Below, one piece after another: positions 14,301 through 17,460 of a stretch of 17,460 nucleotides of DNA; within the stretch, counting starts at the first letter, position 1; each line of letters begins with the position of its first letter. Position numbers and translations under genes: made by a program. Below the pieces are notes generated by a model. The model saw only the letters and a list, made by a program, of their open reading frames with translations, did no database searches and was not told the origin of the DNA. The stretch comes from JBDRLV01 sp043812755 (GTDB taxonomy: Bacteria; Patescibacteriota; Patescibacteriia; UBA9934; GWF2-40-263): positions 1 to 17,460 of the forward strand of contig JBDRLV010000045.1 of NCBI GenBank assembly GCA_043812755.1. The letters are read 5' to 3'.

Positions 14301-15385
14301 TAAGTGAGATCACTCTTATGAACTGTGACAGTTTGACAACAGCTGGCGTAGCAGCAACATGTCAATCAAGCGATACTGCTGATGACCGTGCTGTAGCTTC
14401 AGTTATAATCCAGTACACAAATGCTGCAGGAGAAACAGTTACACAATCAGGTAGCTTCTCTGGTCAAACAACACAGTTTGATGGCATGACAATGCATGTG
14501 CCTTCAACAGGCTCAGCTTTATTGAAAGTATTGGTTAACACAGCAACTGTTGCTTCTGCAACAGATGCAAGTTCAGGTGATACCATTACAATCATGCTTT
14601 CTGGTGACTCACATGAGGATCTAGGAACAGTTGAATTCACAGCAAACGGTACTGCATCAGGTTCTTCATTAACAGAGACTGACATTGATGCTGGCATCGT
14701 AATGTGTGATGCTACACTTGAAGCTTGTGTTGGAAACACAATGACACTTCGCAAGAGTAAGCCAACAATCAGTTTGGCATCAGGAAGCCCAAGTGGTGCA
14801 GGAATCCCTGGTCTTGCTGAGGTGTTCCGATTCAACATAGCCGCTGACTCACGAGGATCAATTGTAGTTGAAGAATTAGTTTTCAAAGTTACTTCAACTG
14901 ACAATGCAGCTGGTAACTGGAACCGTTGCGATGCAACAACCCAATTGGCTGATGATTCAAAGTGGGCTCTATATGATCTAGACGAGGCATCAGTTGAGCT
15001 TTCAACTGAGGACACAGACTGGGCATTCTACGACAACGGAACAACAGATGGTACAACAGTAGATACTGGAGTACTTGACTGTGACGCCGCACTTGACATT
15101 AAGTGGGTTCTAGTTGACCTTGTTGAAACAACAGACGATTCTGTTGAAATCGCAGCAGGAACAACAAAGACATTCAGTCTCTGGGTTGACACAACAGGTG
15201 CTAACTCAATCAATGATGATTCTTTCAGAATTGACATTGATACAGAGGCAAATGTTGATGCTGATTCCACAATTGATGCGACAACAAACGCAATTCAATG
15301 GAATGATACTGATGATGAAGCTACCGATCTTAATGGTACTTCCATCAAGAATCTCCCAGTTACAGGTGGTACAATTCTCTACTAA
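11372..15385 (+). CDS. Giant S-layer-like secreted surface protein (1337 aa)
   Basis: Signal peptide with RR at 17-18, hydrophobic core 19-40 and likely cleavage after AQA46. Residues 50-235 form a repeat domain with phrases YYYAGDGNRYAFPNEKSYLSWY (63-84), VVYRAGSRWVKIQSDPKTYAV (106-126), IRWIES and LVASGGSNYLIWNGEKRVVSD (181-201), which I associate with CPR surface proteins. The rest is a chain of serine/threonine-rich, acidic, lysine-poor beta-sandwich units ('...LSAGETKYVSVKGDID...', '...VAAGETDKVLVKCNFAN...', '...IAAGTTKTFSLWVDTTG...'). All 12 cysteines lie after residue 545, allowing disulfides. No enzymatic motif or C-terminal membrane anchor is present. Probably the main S-layer or a large adhesin. 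It follows the sigma/DUF5667 pair. Start Met1 is uncertain; Met9, Met13 and Met15 are in frame and none has a Shine-Dalgarno. Confidence 0.8.
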   Translation: MSIPFIQIMNNSMTMGRRSIAIVVATATILWAVGFAAFVAPLTAQAASAGDLVKGTTLSTVYYYAGDGNRYAFPNEKSYLSWYSDFSGVVTMTDSELAAIPLGGNVVYRAGSRWVKIQSDPKTYAVTPNGQIRWIESQEVAEGLAGANWNTMIDDVPDVFFVDYTVGSSLTDASAGYNGALVASGGSNYLIWNGEKRVVSDAGFAANRFQNRFVLAGTGVSLDGLTAGSEIASAVSELTDTAQQGGVAVVTGGLTVSVASDTPAGTTLPRLARGVEFLKLKLTANSGSANVDQVNVYLGGIGATTNFDAVYLYDGSTRLTNARTVNSTTRMATFSGLNINLSAGETKYVSVKGDIDTAAAAGATAVFQVKSAADVSSTATVNGTFPASGNTMSFASTAVGEVTVSKEGSISNPTIGQEGATVGRFKIETSSTEDSSLHAVTLNLNDAKDHTNFELYKNADLIATGVNTSSDLVVFTLTNPLAMDAGSTTHFKVRADIGGQTSDNVQIAIEEDADVLAVGATYGFNMYVDIGDNSGDAGTYNAEGSACASSSNNCSFSTIQGGELTFAFNGPTSGNIMVDGKDVTLYRFTLTSQNWTEVKDLPVLIESTLEAGSTCAASSADATGLIYSSSYGNLSDLNIRDAVSGKVWMGPLDLELSTETGDSDGTADDDTAISGDVDDCAQILSFTDDQVLLAGESLDLIITADVYSLASANDSFRATLDMSAVSAEDANGDALTAGTDIVPGSNLVGNAFVTVASSIAVSGSRPPSGGTYVKGQSGVSVVAYAFTAGEASEISVTDLTITVKGYNNTATFAGGTEVTESDKINSCSLYDNQTGAMVDGPESITSSDTILFENFRWTVAAGETDKVLVKCNFANVAPSDTSAVATDLSSGGDEYAFYIAAVGDVTAEDSDGDSKAPSTISSNNNAAAISQVIIANSGTITVAVDGATPKATIVLGDSTNVEVARYKFTSTNESFTVSEITLMNCDSLTTAGVAATCQSSDTADDRAVASVIIQYTNAAGETVTQSGSFSGQTTQFDGMTMHVPSTGSALLKVLVNTATVASATDASSGDTITIMLSGDSHEDLGTVEFTANGTASGSSLTETDIDAGIVMCDATLEACVGNTMTLRKSKPTISLASGSPSGAGIPGLAEVFRFNIAADSRGSIVVEELVFKVTSTDNAAGNWNRCDATTQLADDSKWALYDLDEASVELSTEDTDWAFYDNGTTDGTTVDTGVLDCDAALDIKWVLVDLVETTDDSVEIAAGTTKTFSLWVDTTGANSINDDSFRIDIDTEANVDADSTIDATTNAIQWNDTDDEATDLNGTSIKNLPVTGGTILY

Positions 15386-15645
15386 TATAATTAGGTGTGC
15401 GGACGCCATAAATGGCGTCCCTACATAAGAGATAAGACCGCTCGTTGGGCGCTGAGCTAAGCTCAGCGCCCACAGGCGGGTTGAGTTGAACCTGCCACGA
15501 ATGGCTTGCCATTCATAGCCCTTCAATATTCTTCAACAATCCATAAGCTTCACGGACAATCGGCGCAAGGAGGATTCCGCGTGCCTAGGTCCACTTGAGG
15601 CCGGGATCTTAAGGAGTATCGGGCTACAAGAAGCTTGCTTCTTGT
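15386..15645 (+). other. Hairpin-dense stretch downstream of the S-layer-like gene
   Basis: No supported gene. Successive hairpins: GGACGCCAT/ATGGCGTCC, loop AA (15401-15420); TGGGCGCTGAGC/GCTCAGCGCCCA, loop TAA (15446-15472); GGCGGGTT/AACCTGCC, loop GAGTTG (15475-15496, one G-U); GAATGGC/GCCATTC, loop TT (15499-15514); ACAAGAAGC/GCTTCTTGT, loop TT (15626-15645). The segment 15515-15625 between them is more GC-rich than the flanking genes but has no clear hairpin. It would be the 3' UTR of the S-layer-like mRNA, ending at the terminator that follows, or an independent structured RNA. It matched no RNA family I could recognise. Confidence 0.65.
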
Positions 15646-15664
15646 CAAAAACCAAATAAAAATA

Positions 15665-15694
15665 CCCCCTGGGCATTTATGCCCAGGGGGTTTT
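15665..15694 (+). terminator. Strong intrinsic terminator after the S-layer-like transcription unit
   Basis: Arms CCCCCTGGGCA (15665-15675) and TGCCCAGGGGG (15680-15690) form a perfect 11-bp GC-rich stem with loop TTTA, followed by TTTTGGTT. It lies about 280 nt after the stop codon, so the intervening hairpin-rich RNA would be part of the transcript. Confidence 0.85.
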
Positions 15695-15706
15695 GGTTCC
15701 ACTCGT

Positions 15707-15747
15707 GGTTCCCGGTACTACAGGAACGTTCAAAAGTACCGGGAACC
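15707..15747. repeat. 13-15-13 palindromic element, copy B
   Basis: Arms GGTTCCCGGTACT (15707-15719) and AGTACCGGGAACC (15735-15747) are perfectly complementary; loop ACAGGAACGTTCAAA. Geometry equals copy A at the window's left end, with arm substitutions matched on both sides. Confidence 0.9.
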
Positions 15748-15763
15748 AAATCACTCGAACGCA

Positions 15764-15804
15764 GGTTCCCGGTGTTGTCTGAAAGTTCATAAACACCGGG
15801 AACC
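15764..15804. repeat. 13-15-13 palindromic element, copy C
   Basis: Arms GGTTCCCGGTGTT (15764-15776) and AACACCGGGAACC (15792-15804) are perfectly complementary; loop GTCTGAAAGTTCATA differs at only two positions from the loop of copy A 15.5 kb away. It lies 16 nt after copy B. No T-run follows, so it is not a standard terminator. Confidence 0.9.
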
Positions 15805-15858
15805 ACCTTCCACCTTGCTTAATGATCGAGGCATCCGGAACATACAATCCACTCAAGC

Positions 15859-15888
15859 TAGACAAAAATCGTTCAAATCCTGTACAAT
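15859..15888 (+). promoter_or_regulatory. Promoter of the TPR gene, implying a leaderless mRNA
   Basis: TAGACA (15859-15864), 18-bp spacer, TACAAT (15883-15888). Only 9 nt separate the -10 box from the ATG at 15898, so transcription would begin 0-4 nt before the start codon. Confidence 0.6.
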
Positions 15889-15897
15889 CTAATTACT

Positions 15898-16623
15898 ATG
15901 AAAAAATTAACATCAAAGCAAATTACTTTAATAATTGCTATTTTAGTCATTATAGTTGTAGGAGGATTGTGGGTCTTTGATTCATATAAGGCAAGACATC
16001 CACAGGAAGATAAAAATGGAAAAACTCTTATCACTTATGTTGATCGTGGCATAAAAGAAGAGGATTTGCCTATTTTTCAACAAAGAGTTGAGGATATAAA
16101 AGCTGAGCTTGAGCAAGCTCAAAGTGAAGGCAAGGTGCCTCCATCAATCTATCTGCGTCTTGGTAACGCCTATTACACGCTTGGTGATTTGGGTAATGCA
16201 AAAGAGAATTACGACAAAATTCTTGCAGAATATCCACAAGATGGCCCAGCCCATGAAAACCTTGGCCAAGCATTGCTTGAAATGGGTGATCCAGATGGCG
16301 CACTTGCACACTGGAAAGAATCGCTTGAATATGTTAACAACGAAATTACCTATTTCAAGCTCGCAGATCTTTTTGCAGAGCATTTTCCAAACAGAAGTGA
16401 AGAGGCACTAAAATTACTTGAATACGGCGTTGAAAACATTGGTCAAACTCCAGGGCTTATGGTTGCACTTGGTAATTGGTATAAAGACAATGGTGACATT
16501 GAGAGAGCTGTTTCTCATTACAAAGTAGCCACTGTGCTTTCGCCTAATGATAAAGAGATTAAAGATGTGTTAGTGCAATTGGAACAAGTAGCTCGACAGA
16601 TACGAACTCAACAGGTGCAATAG
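15898..16623 (+). CDS. Membrane-anchored TPR protein
   Basis: A 241-residue protein with an N-terminal membrane anchor (basic MKKLTSK, hydrophobic 9-28 LIIAILVIIVVGGLWVF) and no signal-peptidase site that I can see. Residues 84-217 contain about four tetratricopeptide repeats: YLRLGNAYYTLGDLGNAKENY (85-105), AHENLGQALLEMGDPDGALAHW (118-139), a degenerate unit 150-182 (YFKLADLFAEHFPNRSEEALKLL), and VALGNWYKDNGDIERAVSHY (189-208). TPRs bind other proteins; the domain faces outside given the anchor. The partner is unknown; the neighbouring surface protein and protease are candidates only by position. It has its own promoter and terminator, so it is monocistronic. There is no room for a Shine-Dalgarno between the -10 box and the ATG. 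Confidence 0.8.
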   Translation: MKKLTSKQITLIIAILVIIVVGGLWVFDSYKARHPQEDKNGKTLITYVDRGIKEEDLPIFQQRVEDIKAELEQAQSEGKVPPSIYLRLGNAYYTLGDLGNAKENYDKILAEYPQDGPAHENLGQALLEMGDPDGALAHWKESLEYVNNEITYFKLADLFAEHFPNRSEEALKLLEYGVENIGQTPGLMVALGNWYKDNGDIERAVSHYKVATVLSPNDKEIKDVLVQLEQVARQIRTQQVQ

Positions 16624-16645
16624 ACAAATTAGAGAGAAATAAAAT

Positions 16646-16672
16646 ACCGGATCTCACAAGAGGTCCGGTTTT
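16646..16672 (+). terminator. Intrinsic terminator after the TPR gene
   Basis: Arms ACCGGATCT (16646-16654) and AGGTCCGGT (16661-16669), one G-U pair, loop CACAAG, followed by TTTTGTT. It begins 22 nt after the TPR stop codon. Confidence 0.75.
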
Positions 16673-16684
16673 GTTAATGGCACA

Positions 16685-16697
16685 TTTGTGATAAAAT
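16685..16697 (+). promoter_or_regulatory. Extended -10 promoter of the S8 protease gene
   Basis: TTTGTGATAAAAT with TAAAAT at 16692-16697, 12 of 13 bases identical to the motif at 248-260. It ends 10 nt before the ATG at 16708, so the transcript would carry at most a few leader bases. Confidence 0.5.
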
Positions 16698-16707
16698 GGA
16701 GCAAAGT

Positions 16708-17460
16708 ATGAGTATAATAAAGAGATTTGCAAGCATCTCAATTTTATTTTTTGTAGCACTTCCAGTAAGTGCTATTTCTCCCATTGATTCGTATTATCAG
16801 AACCAATGGTATCTTGAAAATATTCACGCACCTGAAGCTTGGGATATTACAACTGGTTCAAGCAATGTTGTTGTGGCTGTTTTGGACACAGGCCTTGATC
16901 TGGACCACCCTGATATTAAGCAAAACATTTGGATAAATTCAGATGAGATATCAGGTGATGGTGTTGATAATGACCATAATGGGTATATTGATGATATTTA
17001 CGGCTGGGATTTTGTTGAAGATGATAACACCCCATACCCAACAGAAGGCCTTGAAGCACTTCCTGAGGCAGTCACGCACGGAACAGCCATTGCTGGGATT
17101 ATTGGTGCTGTTGGAAACAATAATCAAGGGATCGCTGGGATTAACTGGTCTGTAAAGATCATGCCCGTGAGAATTCTGGACAATATGGGAATTGGAGAAA
17201 CTCAAAGTGCAAAAAACGCGATAATGTATGCAATTGAAAACGGAGCTGATGTAATTAATTTAAGTTTTACAGGCTTTGAGTTTGACCCTGCTTTTGAAGA
17301 GGTTGTTCAAATGGCATACACGCGTGGGGTGGTGTTTGTTGCTGCTGTTGGAAACGAACCAGGCGGAGGAGTGAACATGGATAAGTCCCCTATATATCCA
17401 GCATGTTTTGGTATAGACAAACCAGGTGATCTGGTTATTGGTGTAGCTGCTACAACAAAG
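16708..17460 (+). CDS. Secreted subtilisin-like serine protease (S8), 5' part only
   Basis: The frame is open to the last base, giving 251 residues; the C-terminal part lies beyond the window. Signal peptide 1-22 (MSIIKRFASISILFFVALPVSA). The mature protein starts almost directly in the catalytic domain without a long propeptide: NQWYLENIHAPEAWD (32-46). Catalytic Asp60 is in VVAVLDTGLDLDHPD, His124 in THGTAIAGIIGA, and the oxyanion Asn216 in VFVAAVGNEPG. The catalytic Ser (GTS motif) must lie past residue 251. An acidic insertion DGVDNDHNGYIDDIYGWDF (84-102) is a typical calcium-rich segment of bacterial S8 enzymes. GGAG sits 6 nt before ATG 16708; an in-frame ATG at 16696 would overlap the -10 box and is less likely. 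It may mature or degrade surface proteins such as its large neighbour; inferred from position only. Confidence 0.9.
   Translation, partial: MSIIKRFASISILFFVALPVSAISPIDSYYQNQWYLENIHAPEAWDITTGSSNVVVAVLDTGLDLDHPDIKQNIWINSDEISGDGVDNDHNGYIDDIYGWDFVEDDNTPYPTEGLEALPEAVTHGTAIAGIIGAVGNNNQGIAGINWSVKIMPVRILDNMGIGETQSAKNAIMYAIENGADVINLSFTGFEFDPAFEEVVQMAYTRGVVFVAAVGNEPGGGVNMDKSPIYPACFGIDKPGDLVIGVAATTK

Noticed and set aside
14464..15015. Minus-strand frame of 183 codons inside the surface-protein gene
   Set aside because: A shadow of the biased codon use of the threonine/serine-rich gene; no expression signals or family features.
15353..15385. LPxTG sortase signal (LPVTG at the C-terminus of the surface protein)
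   Set aside because: The motif is followed by only GTILY, without the hydrophobic stretch and basic tail that a sortase substrate needs; probably coincidence or a vestige.
304..15385. Alternative genetic code (UGA as glycine, as in some CPR groups)
   Set aside because: Long frames contain no in-frame TGA, and the first GT4 gene ends normally at TGA with expected family length.
15560..15625. Resemblance to the SRP RNA (words like CGCGTGCC and GCCGGGAT)
   Set aside because: The conserved SRP core (GGTCAGGTCCGGAAGGAAGC-type) is missing and the pairing does not match.
15635..15892. Plus-strand frame of 85 codons
   Set aside because: It runs through the terminator and both 13-15-13 palindromes, has no ribosome site, and its composition reflects the repeats.

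Overview
The window looks like chromosomal DNA of a Patescibacteria (CPR) bacterium, probably on the Parcubacteria side. This is inferred from AT-rich coding DNA, a very large surface protein whose N-terminal repeat domain I associate with CPR genomes, a DUF5667 protein next to a sigma factor, a GHL15-like secreted protein, and a high density of small intergenic inverted repeats. The standard bacterial code fits: long frames carry no internal TGA. Genus or species cannot be named from the sequence. No tRNA, rRNA, transposase or CRISPR was seen.

Left part (1-4763): a 40-bp tandem array (entering from outside the window) ends in a perfect 13-15-13 hairpin. An extended -10 promoter follows, then an O-antigen ligase/Wzy-like membrane protein and a GT4 glycosyltransferase on the plus strand. 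A second GT4 glycosyltransferase faces them on the minus strand, with a bidirectional terminator between. This is a surface-polysaccharide block. A small orphan gene (73 codons) with a clean promoter, Shine-Dalgarno and terminator lies at 4700-5020.

Centre (5028-9526): a minus-strand operon reading excisionase-type HTH regulator, secreted GHL15-like protein with FG-GAP/VCBS repeats, and a membrane-anchored protein of DUF11-like beta-sandwich repeats. It is started by a consensus TTGACA-N17-TACACT promoter whose -10 overlaps a 10-bp palindrome, and closed by a terminator.

Right part (9544-17460): divergent from that operon is an ECF-like sigma factor followed 4 nt later by a DUF5667 membrane protein (candidate anti-sigma/sensor), then a structured 169-nt leader and a 1337-residue S-layer-like surface protein. 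About 510 bp without a gene follows, packed with perfect hairpins, a strong terminator and two more 13-15-13 palindromes of the family seen at the left edge. A membrane-anchored TPR protein and the 5' part of a secreted subtilisin-family protease follow; both have -10 boxes only 9-10 nt before the start codon, suggesting leaderless mRNAs.

The most interesting reading is a cell-surface module: a sigma factor and its probable membrane partner sit between two divergent units encoding secreted and surface proteins, flanked by polysaccharide genes and a surface protease. Independently, the covarying 13-15-13 palindromes look like an uncharacterised repeat family.
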